A DNA stretch of 64,000 nt. It comes from Fabrea salina. Taxonomy: Eukaryota > Ciliophora > Heterotrichea > Heterotrichida > Fabreidae. Both the position numbers and the translations under genes were made by a program. The notes beneath the pieces were generated by a model. The model searched no databases. It saw only the letters and a program-made list of their open reading frames with translations, and was not told the DNA's origin. The stretch is taken from the NCBI GenBank assembly GCA_022984795.1, contig JALIHJ010000037.1, positions 186,001 to 250,000 of the forward strand, read 5' to 3'. Shown in pieces: positions 52,241 through 60,347 of this stretch. Positions within the stretch are counted from its first letter, which is position 1; every line of letters begins with the position of its first letter.

Positions 52241-53629
52241 TTACCACTCGCTTCCCAACTTGTCAGCAGTGTTGTCCATGACTGACTCCTTGTTGGGGTT
52301 CTTTGACTCGAGAACTCTTCCTTTCTTCCCGTCGTCAATAAACAACATTATAGCAGTAACAAGTCCAATAAGACCCATAATCACTAGGAAAAACGAAGCC
52401 CAAAAGTACCCGTGCTGGTAAGAAGTCGCAGACACTATTCCTCCGAGAGCAGGCGGAATCGCTGCTAAACCAGCGTTTTGTATTGAAGTGACTACACCAA
52501 ACGCAGTTCCTACAGTCCTTGGCTCAACTATGTAGGGTATAGAAGCCCACATGACTGAAGCGTATATGGAGTACCCAATCCCTAAAAGTACCAAGGGGAA
52601 CGGCGGGTATACGCATCCGTCACAATCAGGCATAGCCATGTAAGCCACATGGACAATCACCATGATTCCTGACGACAAAAGTATCAAAGTGGCTCGTCTG
52701 CCTATTTTGTCAACTATAAACCCAAATATTGGGCAGAACACTGCAGATATTCCGTAAGTAATTGATATAATTGCTGAAGCCGTAGTCTTCGAGTACCCGA
52801 ACCTTTCGTAATAAAAGTTGGAGGCAACGTTGTTGAAGCACATCACACAAGCGTACACCACCACACAGTTCACGCAAATCAACCAATAGTTGAACTTGAA
52901 AGTTTTTATGTCGCTGAATTTGACTTTTTCAGAGGGGTCCAGGGTCTTTTTGCCCTTTATGCCTAACTTTGAGTCGCGTCTTTTGTCCATAAGGTTCAGA
53001 GCCAGTCCGCAACCTAATGAGATCAAACAAATCAAAAGCCCAAACCAGAGTCCTAAGACTACGTTTCCAGTAGTGTCATAAAACGCAGGCTCCACAAGGT
53101 CGTTGAAAACACTGCCTAGTCTTGAAATACTTACATTCAGTCCTAAAGCTAGTGCCAACTCTTTGTTTGCAAACCAACTAGAAACTATGGCGCTCTGAGC
53201 AACATTTAAGCTTTCCCCACCCATCCCAAACACGAATCTGCCTACCAGACCGAGCCAGTAGGATTTAATACTTATTCCAAAAGCAAAAATAGCCTGGCCT
53301 GAGCATACAAGAACAGAGAATATAAAAATTCCCGTCCTAACTCCTATGGCATCGACTAAGTAACCCCCTAGTAGGGGCAAAACTATGTTTGGAAAAGAAT
53401 AAACTGAATAGAACAGGTTGTACTCTAAGTCTCCAATATTAAGTCTCTAAATAACGCTTACGTCCATGAGTTGTGTCTGCAGAGCTGAGGGGTTGTCGTA
53501 AATGAAGTAACTCCCAAAGCAAAGCATGCAAGCAAACCCTAACATTAGGAACCTTAGACGCGACCTACTTATATCCACTTTTTTTTCCTCTTTCAGTTCT
53601 CCCACTAAAGACTCTTTTCCTCCCTCCAT
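52241..53629 (-). CDS. MFSD1: MFSD1-like lysosomal MFS transporter, two exons (457 aa)
   Basis: MFSD1 exports dipeptides from lysosomes in animals. Exon 1 (53629-53462, 56 codons) includes a charged N-terminus and the first membrane segment (LRFLMLGFACMLCFGSYFIYD). Exon 2 runs 53446-52241. They join across a 15-nt intron, giving QLMD-RLNIGDLEYNLFYSVYSFPN, which matches MFSD1. Diagnostic stretches are GGYLVDAIGVRTG, FVFGMGGESLNVAQSAIVSSWFANKELALALGL, and GTAFGVVTSIQNAGLAAI. About 12 membrane segments. The N-terminus has an acidic ESLVGELKEE that could be a dileucine-like sorting signal (inference). Confidence 0.93.
53447..53461 (-). other. 15-nt spliceosomal intron
   Basis: Coding-strand GTAAGCGTTATTTAG between codons 56 and 57 (phase 0) of the MFSD1-like gene. 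It contains an in-frame TAG at its 3' end, so an unspliced message would stop right at the acceptor. Its removal joins two halves of one recognisable MFSD1 protein. Confidence 0.93.
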
Positions 53630-53734
53630 TTATAAGAATTTTTTCACCTATGTTAAATTCATATTATTACCCTTCCAGGAGTCCACACACTAAGTCTAAT
53701 AAGCAATTTAACTCTGTCCCAACTTAACAATTAA

Positions 53735-56700
53735 ATGGCTAATCATCCCTATGAAAAAGCAGGGGTGTTTTCAAAACTCACGTTCCGCTGGGCAAAACAA
53801 CTTATCGACAACCCCAAAGACACCTTGGGAACTCCAGAAACTCTGGACCCCGAGCCCTACTACGAGGTTCTTAAGCAAAATTGGCATCTAGAACAACAAA
53901 AACAAAAACCAAGCCTTTTCAAAGCAATATTCAGGACTTACGCCAAAACACTGGTGTGGAAGATGTCCCCCATTGTGCTTGATATATTTGTACAAGTGGG
54001 TGTTGGGATTCTACTAGGGTACTTCATTGAATACCTGCAGGCAGGCGAAAATGAAGAAAACCCAGGCATTGGGTATGTTTATATTTGTAGCATAATCTGT
54101 TGCATACTTTTCACTCTTTTCAACAAACACACAGCTTTCCACAACGCAACTATCATGGGAGGAGTTATCAAACAAACTATTTACATGCTTGTTTACGATA
54201 AACTCATGAACCTGTCACATGAAGTCATACACGCAGGCTCTGCCCAGGGCAGAATCACCAACATTGCTTCTCTCGACATAGAACCCTTCGAGCTTTCCTT
54301 TCTGCTAAACTTTCTGTGGATTTCTCCCTTAGCAGCAGTAGTCGTTAGCATAGTACTTTTGGTAGAAGTCGGGCCTGCAGGACTCATTGGAATGCTAACT
54401 ATAGTAGGTTTAGTTCCAATTCAAGTCAAAGTAAACAGGTACACCATCAAACTCCACCGCAACATGGCCACCACTGCAGACACCCGGGCAAGGCGCACGG
54501 CTGAAATCATGGACGGAATCCGAGTCCTCAAGATGTATGGCTGGGAAACTGAGTACGCCAAAAAGGTTTTTGAGTACCGCAGCAAAGAAGTTAACTACAA
54601 CAGGTACAGACTCTCAATCAGGGCTTCCAACATGAGTTTGTTTTTGATAGCTCCTGGGTTAGCCTGTCTCACAACCTTTGCAGCCCACACAAGCATTTAC
54701 GGAGAAATAGAACCCAGCACTATATTCAGCACCTTGTCGCTCTTTATCACAGCTCAGTTCTACTTAACAACTATCTTTCCCTTTGCAGTAGAGTTCATTT
54801 CAAAGTTCACTGGAGCTGCTAAAAGAATTGAGGACTTCATGGAGGAAAAAGAACACCAGCCTGTCCACAAACCCTACAAACAAGGTTACGTCAAACTCGA
54901 CAGCGTAGAGACCATGTGGAAAGACCCCCGAAACCCGTCTGAACCCAACACCGCTTCTGAAGAAAACGATCTTGTCAAAGACCAAGACGAGTTTTGCTTA
55001 AAAAGTGTATCGATGAAGGTCAGAAAAGGCGACCTGTGCTTTTTGATTGGTAAAGTTGGTTCAGGCAAAACTTCTTTACTTCTAACTATTTTAGGTGAAA
55101 TGCACGTCAGCCAAGGCGACATTTACAGGTCAGGAACAATAGCCTACGTTGAACAAGAACCGTGGATCGTCTCAGGCAGCATCAAACAAAACATCACCCT
55201 AGGCAAGCACTTTGACCCCGAAAAGTATGAAGAAGCACTTAAATGTTCTGCTCTCATTGAAGACTTAGAAAGAATGCCTAAAGGGGACGAAACACTCATT
55301 GGAGAAAAAGGAGTCAACGTAAGCGGAGGCCAGAAAGCCAGACTCGCACTTGCAAGGGCCATTTACGCAGACGCTGATATTTACATGCTAGATGACCCAC
55401 TCAGTGCTGTCGATGTACGCATAGCAAGGCATATTTTCGACAAAGCCATTACAGGTTGTCTTGCCCACAAAACAGTGATCTTGGTAACTCACCAAACACA
55501 GTTCATTGACAGAAGAGCTAAAGTTTACAAGGTTAGTCACGGAACTGTAGAAAAGGTTTCTGAGTCAGCCGAGTTGCTTGAAGAAAAAGACAAAGTCCAC
55601 CACGAGGCCGACGAAGGCCAAGAAGAAGGATTTGCCAAAGAAGCTGTTGAGGAAGACTTAGAGTCTGTTAAGTGGTCCACTTACTGGAAGTACATGGTGA
55701 AGGGTTGGTGGTGGATAATCCCTCTGAACATTATTCTCTACCCAGTGACTATGCTGCTTTACATGGGAGTGCCTTTTTGGCTGTCTTACTGGTCTGAACA
55801 GGAAGAAAGGGACGACTTCTACTACATAGAAGTACTTGCCTTGATAGTGGGAGCACTCTTTGTGTTGGGATTGGCTAGAAACAACTTGTTCATCCAGGCC
55901 CTTCAAACTTCCTCTAAGAAGATACACAACGAAGCTCTTATGAGGATGGCTAGAATGCCTACTCGGTACTTTGACGAAAATACTTCGGGCAAAATCATGG
56001 GGAGACTCAGCAACGACGTTGCAAGGATGGACGAGTTCCTTACTTGGTTCTTTGTAGACATGCTCCAGGTATGCTTTATCACTTTGGGAAGCGCTATTGC
56101 AATGCTTGTAGGCAACCCTTACATGCTGGTGGGTTTCATACCTATGCTTATTGCTTTGAAGTTAGTTCACAGAAAATCTTTTTACGCTACCCAAATCTTA
56201 TACAAAAGGTTCAACGCCAGCAAAAGCCCCATTCTTACACACATGAACACCACCCTGTCCGGACTTTTTGCTCTGAGGAGCTACGGGCTGCTCCAGAACC
56301 TCAGGAAGGTCTTTGTGGACACTTGCTCTTTCAGCAACAACTCTTTTTTCGAGTACCAGTCTGGAATGCGTTGGATGCACTTTGCAAACGACTCTTTAAA
56401 TGCTATTTTTCTGAGTTTGATGCTTTTGAGTTCAATGATCCTGGTAAACTACCTAGACAAAGCCCTCCTAGCAACTGGGTTATCAATGCTGCTGATTTTG
56501 TTTGTTAACTTGATTTGGCTCATGATTCAAGTCACTCAAGTGCAAACATTCATGGCTAGTGCAGAAAGAATGCTGGACTACTCAAACTTAGCCACTGAAA
56601 AAGAACTTACAACTCAGCACTCTCTCTCTGTTAAAGGAGGCCAAGTGGAGTTCGAAAACGTAGTCCTCAAGTACAACGAAGACATCACAGCCTTAAACGG

Positions 56701-57373
56701 AGTGAGTTTCAAGGTCCTCCCAGGCGAAAAAATAGGCATAGTAGGCAGAACTGGTGCAGGCAAGTCTACCATTATCCAGGCCCTTTTCAGAATGGTCGAA
56801 GTCAGCTCTGGAAAGATCTACATCGACGGAACAGACATCTCGGTGTTGGGACTCCACACTTTGAGGAAAGCCATTGCAGTCATTCCCCAGTCGCCCTTCA
56901 TATTCACTTCTTCGATCAGGTACAACCTAGACCCCTTCAACGAAAAAACTGATGCTGAAATTTGGGAGGCTTTGAGTTTGGCTTCTCTGGGCGAAAAAGT
57001 AAGTTCCATGAAAGAAAAACTCAACGAAGAACTCAACTCCAACTCCTTTTCAGTCGGAGAAAAGCAACTTCTGTGCTTAGCACGTGCTTTGCTCAAGAAG
57101 TCTAAAGTCTTGGTGATGGACGAAGCCACTGCCAACGTGGACTACGAAACTGACCAAATCATCCAGAACTCCATCAGAGACAAGTTTGTGCAGAGTTCAG
57201 TCATAGTTATAGCCCACAGACTCGACACCATCAGGAACTCAGACAGAATCATAGTCATGCAGGAAGGCAAGGTCAAGGAAATCGGACCTCCAGAAGAACT
57301 TCTATCGAACCAAGACAGTGCATTTGCTCAGATGATCGCTATTTCAGACAAAAACTCTAAGAAAGGAGACTAA
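53735..57373 (+). CDS. ABC transporter, subfamily C (MRP-like full transporter)
   Basis: A 1,212-residue full ABC exporter with the ABCC short (no TMD0) layout. TMD1 is ~70-380. NBD1 has Walker A GKVGSGKTS (~438), signature VSGGQKARLALARAIYAD (~528) and Walker B YMLDDPLSAVD (~549). A charged linker leads to TMD2 (~660-930), then NBD2 with Walker A GRTGAGKST (~1003), signature FSVGEKQLLCLARALL (~1105) and Walker B VLVMDEATANVD (~1126). DDPLSAVD with Asp rather than Glu after Walker B in NBD1 is typical of MRPs. The start TFRWAKQL is the usual ABCC entry helix. Likely exports conjugates; substrate and membrane are unknown. The upstream 105-bp spacer is one of the longer ones and A/T-rich. Confidence 0.95.
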   Translation: MANHPYEKAGVFSKLTFRWAKQLIDNPKDTLGTPETLDPEPYYEVLKQNWHLEQQKQKPSLFKAIFRTYAKTLVWKMSPIVLDIFVQVGVGILLGYFIEYLQAGENEENPGIGYVYICSIICCILFTLFNKHTAFHNATIMGGVIKQTIYMLVYDKLMNLSHEVIHAGSAQGRITNIASLDIEPFELSFLLNFLWISPLAAVVVSIVLLVEVGPAGLIGMLTIVGLVPIQVKVNRYTIKLHRNMATTADTRARRTAEIMDGIRVLKMYGWETEYAKKVFEYRSKEVNYNRYRLSIRASNMSLFLIAPGLACLTTFAAHTSIYGEIEPSTIFSTLSLFITAQFYLTTIFPFAVEFISKFTGAAKRIEDFMEEKEHQPVHKPYKQGYVKLDSVETMWKDPRNPSEPNTASEENDLVKDQDEFCLKSVSMKVRKGDLCFLIGKVGSGKTSLLLTILGEMHVSQGDIYRSGTIAYVEQEPWIVSGSIKQNITLGKHFDPEKYEEALKCSALIEDLERMPKGDETLIGEKGVNVSGGQKARLALARAIYADADIYMLDDPLSAVDVRIARHIFDKAITGCLAHKTVILVTHQTQFIDRRAKVYKVSHGTVEKVSESAELLEEKDKVHHEADEGQEEGFAKEAVEEDLESVKWSTYWKYMVKGWWWIIPLNIILYPVTMLLYMGVPFWLSYWSEQEERDDFYYIEVLALIVGALFVLGLARNNLFIQALQTSSKKIHNEALMRMARMPTRYFDENTSGKIMGRLSNDVARMDEFLTWFFVDMLQVCFITLGSAIAMLVGNPYMLVGFIPMLIALKLVHRKSFYATQILYKRFNASKSPILTHMNTTLSGLFALRSYGLLQNLRKVFVDTCSFSNNSFFEYQSGMRWMHFANDSLNAIFLSLMLLSSMILVNYLDKALLATGLSMLLILFVNLIWLMIQVTQVQTFMASAERMLDYSNLATEKELTTQHSLSVKGGQVEFENVVLKYNEDITALNGVSFKVLPGEKIGIVGRTGAGKSTIIQALFRMVEVSSGKIYIDGTDISVLGLHTLRKAIAVIPQSPFIFTSSIRYNLDPFNEKTDAEIWEALSLASLGEKVSSMKEKLNEELNSNSFSVGEKQLLCLARALLKKSKVLVMDEATANVDYETDQIIQNSIRDKFVQSSVIVIAHRLDTIRNSDRIIVMQEGKVKEIGPPEELLSNQDSAFAQMIAISDKNSKKGD

Positions 57374-57385
57374 GTTTAAGTTTAT

Positions 57386-57478
57386 TTATTTATCAAATTC
57401 TTGCAAGTCGATTAAGTCTGTGTCTCTGTTTAGCTTTCGTTTCTGCTTTGCTATTTTTAAGTTTCTCCAGTAGTGCAT
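57386..57478 (-). CDS. Candidate 30-residue gene in the ABCC-WD40 gap
   Basis: An open frame of 30 codons, beginning MHYWRNLKIAKQKRKLNRDT and ending in an acidic DLIDLQEFDK. It starts with a good local context (TTAATATG) and ends TAAATAAATAA. It fits the gap with normal local spacing: 29 bp after the WD40 stop and 12 bp from the ABCC stop. Its basic-then-acidic composition looks protein-like and faintly recalls the N-terminus of Bud20/ZNF593-type proteins, which would make it a remnant. Too short to decide by eye. Confidence 0.35.
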   Translation of the reverse strand: MHYWRNLKIAKQKRKLNRDTDLIDLQEFDK

Positions 57479-57507
57479 ATTAACAAAGAATTTAAATCTG
57501 CTTTAAT

Positions 57508-58749
57508 TCAGATAAACTTAACTGACCAAACATGTCCTTCATGACCTTCCAGAACCTCAACCTCCTTGTTTGTTTGAAATTCCTCAATTCTGACTGAGCG
57601 GTTTTGATCCCCAGATGCTAGGTATCTCTCATCATTACCCGATAGATCAATTGAATGTATTCTGCTATTGAATTGAATTGCATTGATCTCACTTCCTATT
57701 GCAAGGCTCCATACTTTGATAGTACTGTCTGCGCTTCCAGAAACCACAGAATTTAGCCGAGTGCTAAAGGCTACTGAAAAAGCAGGACCATTGTGGCCGA
57801 TTAGTGGAATGATTTGATCTCCTGAATCAATACTCCACACTCCAACGGTTGTATCTTTGCTTCCTGAGAAAATGTAATCCTCGGAAATCGCCACTGACAA
57901 AACCCAGTCAGTATGAGTTCCTTGTATTCCCGAATTCAAACTCCAAACTCTGACAGTATTATCATTGCCTCCAGAAACTATGTAACCATGCCTATCGGAT
58001 ATTGCCACTGACCTGACTGTGTTGGTATGCCCATTTAGCACTCTAACTTGCTGCCCAGAATCTAGTCTCCAAACTCGAATGGTTTTGTCAGCACTCCCAG
58101 AGACTAAAAATTCATCCTGGCTGGATATTGCTACTGAAAAGACCGCGTTTTCATGCCCTCTTAATTCATTCAGTATTTGGCCAGTGTAGAAGTTCCAAAT
58201 TATAATTGTTTTGTCTTTGCTTCCAGATGCTATGAAATTCTTGTTGCGAGAAACATCTATTGAGTGAACTGCACCAGTATGGCCTCGCAACACTCTGGAT
58301 TCACGATTTTTCCAGACTCGAATAGTTGTGTCCTCACTTCCAGAAACAACTGTGTATTCAGAACTACTACTAGTCCTTTTTGGTTCTAGTTGCTTGATTA
58401 ATTCATTAAGTCCCTCTATATGCTCTCCAGAAGGCCCAACGTTGTCAAGGTTGTGTTTCAGATCCTTGGTAAGAGTTGTATCAAAGCCCTCCAGTTTTTC
58501 TTGTAGTTCTTTAAGTTTTTCTAGTTGATAAGAAGCTATCTCTTCAGCCTTTAGAATAATTGAGTGGCAAGTATCAATTACTTGGGCTTTTGCTTGGGAA
58601 ATTAAGTATTGAATTTGATATGGACTTAACTTCTCATCAAGTGGATAGATTCTATGGCCATCATCAAGATGTTCGTTTATCTTATGACTGCATAGTGAAT
58701 CTAAACAACTACACAAGGCTTCAAGGTTATGAGAACAAGAACCTTCCAT
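57508..58749 (-). CDS. Seven-bladed WD40 repeat protein with Cys/His-rich N-terminus
   Basis: A 413-residue protein. Residues ~5-33 are rich in Cys and His (CSHNLEALCSCLDSLCSH...HLDDGH) in a spacing reminiscent of a shortened B-box. A helical coiled-coil region runs ~45-125. Seven WD40 repeats (~130-413) follow, most with SGSxDxTIxxW (for example FIASGSKDKTIIIW, FLVSGSADKTIRVW). The last repeat is degenerate (SVRIEEF). The WD repeats are close to each other, as in ciliate and bacterial NACHT/WD-type expansions. It probably is a scaffold; partners unknown. Base use looks more A/T-rich than in its neighbours. It ends in TGA. Confidence 0.85.
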   Translation of the reverse strand: MEGSCSHNLEALCSCLDSLCSHKINEHLDDGHRIYPLDEKLSPYQIQYLISQAKAQVIDTCHSIILKAEEIASYQLEKLKELQEKLEGFDTTLTKDLKHNLDNVGPSGEHIEGLNELIKQLEPKRTSSSSEYTVVSGSEDTTIRVWKNRESRVLRGHTGAVHSIDVSRNKNFIASGSKDKTIIIWNFYTGQILNELRGHENAVFSVAISSQDEFLVSGSADKTIRVWRLDSGQQVRVLNGHTNTVRSVAISDRHGYIVSGGNDNTVRVWSLNSGIQGTHTDWVLSVAISEDYIFSGSKDTTVGVWSIDSGDQIIPLIGHNGPAFSVAFSTRLNSVVSGSADSTIKVWSLAIGSEINAIQFNSRIHSIDLSGNDERYLASGDQNRSVRIEEFQTNKEVEVLEGHEGHVWSVKFI

Positions 58750-59244
58750 TTACTTAGAAATTAAGTTAAGCGTATGTTCCTTAAGCATTCTCCGAAGTAT
58801 AGACACGGTTTTTTACTTAGAATTTATTTTTGACTGCCAGCACAGTAAGTCTTCTGGCTGCATTCAGGCTTTTGTTAGGCCAGTCTTTAAACTGCTGCAA
58901 GGCTTCAACTGGAAATCCCACAAACAATACTCCTGCAATTGGTCATTCAACTCTAATTAGTTATTGCTGCAATAAATGCTTCTAAAATTGGTTTCATTGC
59001 TCCAACCAAGTTCTGAAAGGTTCGACTCTACCTACTCAGGAAAAAACACTAGCCTGCACTTCTTGAATAGTCCACCTTACCTGTTTTATTCCACTTGGTT
59101 AGAAGTCAAGTATCGTTCAGAATAAAAAGTAATCCTTCTGGGAAACCATAAAAGTCCAAATTGGGCCCTAGAGTTGGAACTCACTCACTGCAACTATATC
59201 TATGCTTGTATTGCTAAGTATTATAGTACTTAAAAAGTAACATG
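58750..59244 (-). pseudogene. Gene-poor spacer with a decayed minus-strand coding fragment
   Basis: No intact gene is present here. On the minus strand, 58942-58818 reads PIAGVLFVGFPVEALQQF and on to a C-terminus ending AVKNKF then TAA. Just upstream (about 59000-58953), KPILEAFIAAITN is followed by a stop. Further up, a FYGFPEGLLFILN-like stretch lies in another frame. These look like remains of one protein's C-terminal part, broken by stops and shifts. I do not recognise the family. The rest of the spacer shows nothing. Confidence 0.4.
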
Positions 59245-59700
59245 TGCAGATTTCCTCAAAGTCACCGAAGCAACAACAGAGCAAGAAGTACAGATGAAAA
59301 CCTACATCAAACACAACAGCAACAGGAGAAACTCAATAGCAACAATACATGGATGGAGAGCAGGTTACAACGATACAGCGTACATCTAAGACATCAACAA
59401 AACAACAACAGATGCCAAGCACGCGGAGAAATAGAGACAGTAAGGCACATAACAAACGAATGCCCAGCTTACCAGTATGAAAGGCAGACCCTAATCGAAG
59501 AACTAACACAAAGTCGATGAGAGCATAGACCTATACGACATCGTCCTCTGCAGTAAAAAGTTTGAAAAACATGCTAAATGCCAAAAACCCCAACAAGTAG
59601 ACGGAGTCATCAAGAACTTTGTTGACTGGGTTTACAGAAGAAGAAACTGTAACAAAGTCAACGCTCCCTGTATTCCTAAAAAGGCCCAAGGACTCGATAA
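59245..59700 (+). mobile_element. LINE (non-LTR retrotransposon) 3'-end fragment, first copy
   Basis: Pieces in more than one frame read like the end of a LINE reverse-transcriptase ORF: NRRNSIATIHGWRAGYN, then RCQARGEIETVRHITNECPAYQYERQ, then KNFVDWVYRRRN. The second piece follows the zinc-binding pattern C..C/G....ET..H....CP.Y...R found after the RT/RNase H region in many LINEs. One Cys of the pattern is Arg and the frame is interrupted between the pieces. The element is therefore a dead fragment, with only its last few hundred bases kept. Confidence 0.6.
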
Positions 59701-59734
59701 AATAACAATTGAATTAAAGTCTCGTCGATACACA

Positions 59735-60000
59735 ATGACGCAATAAGCACATGGAACCAGACCCCAACTGCACCTGGTGTAAGCAAGAAGAGACAATCGA
59801 ACACATTCTGGAATACTGCCCAAAAACACAATCTCAAGAGAAAACTGAGGACAATCCCAAGGAAACACTCCGAACCAAGGGAATCACTCATCTACCACTT
59901 AGTACTAGAGTCAGACAAACTAAAGGAAGAAACCAGCCAACACGAGACAAAAGCAAAAATTAGACAAAGAAATCAAGAACTACGTCAACATCACGATCTT
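59735..60000 (+). mobile_element. LINE 3'-end fragment, second copy in the same orientation
   Basis: About 350 bp after the first fragment, the same motif order appears again: NCTWCKQEETIEHILEYCP (complete CxxC...H....C zinc pattern, 59766-59822), then a Lys/Gln-rich stretch, then KLDKEIKNYVNI, which corresponds to IKNFVDW of the first copy. The two fragments differ clearly, so they are separate insertions or an old duplication. The frame changes between the pieces. Confidence 0.6.
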
Positions 60001-60347
60001 CCAGGTAAGTCAGCACTTCGTTTGTGTCCTCATATTACAGCCTCCTAGGAAGCCTACGCCTATATTGGTCGACTGGCATTCTTCATCACGTCTTTTCTGA
60101 TCAGAAATTCGTCGAATTTCTTCTCATCTAATCGGAGTATTGCAAAGTCCACAGAACTGAGCTGGACAGTTTATCTGATTAACTTCAAGAATTCTCTTTC
60201 TAGTTTGCACTTACTAGGAACTCAGATTGACATCTGACTTTCAGAAGTGTCTCTGCAAGTGGTGTTTTTTCAAAGTACGTGTGCATACGTAAATTGTTTC
60301 TGAGAAGATATTCTGAGAACACTTAACTAAGAATAATTTGCATAAGG
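60001..60347. other. Spacer with no recognised content
   Basis: Between the second LINE fragment and the guanylyl-cyclase-like gene. I see no protein motif, RNA gene or clear repeat. The last ~40 bp before the ATG are A/T-rich (AACTAAGAATAATTTGCATAAGG is spread over this end) and probably hold the promoter. Confidence 0.6.

Noticed and set aside
59010-59030. tRNA-like B box (GGTTCGACTC)
   Set aside because: No matching A box, acceptor stem or anticodon arm could be found around it.
58750-60347. CRISPR array, attachment site or replication origin in the gene-poor stretch
   Set aside because: No regular direct repeats, inverted ends or telomere-like repeats were seen.
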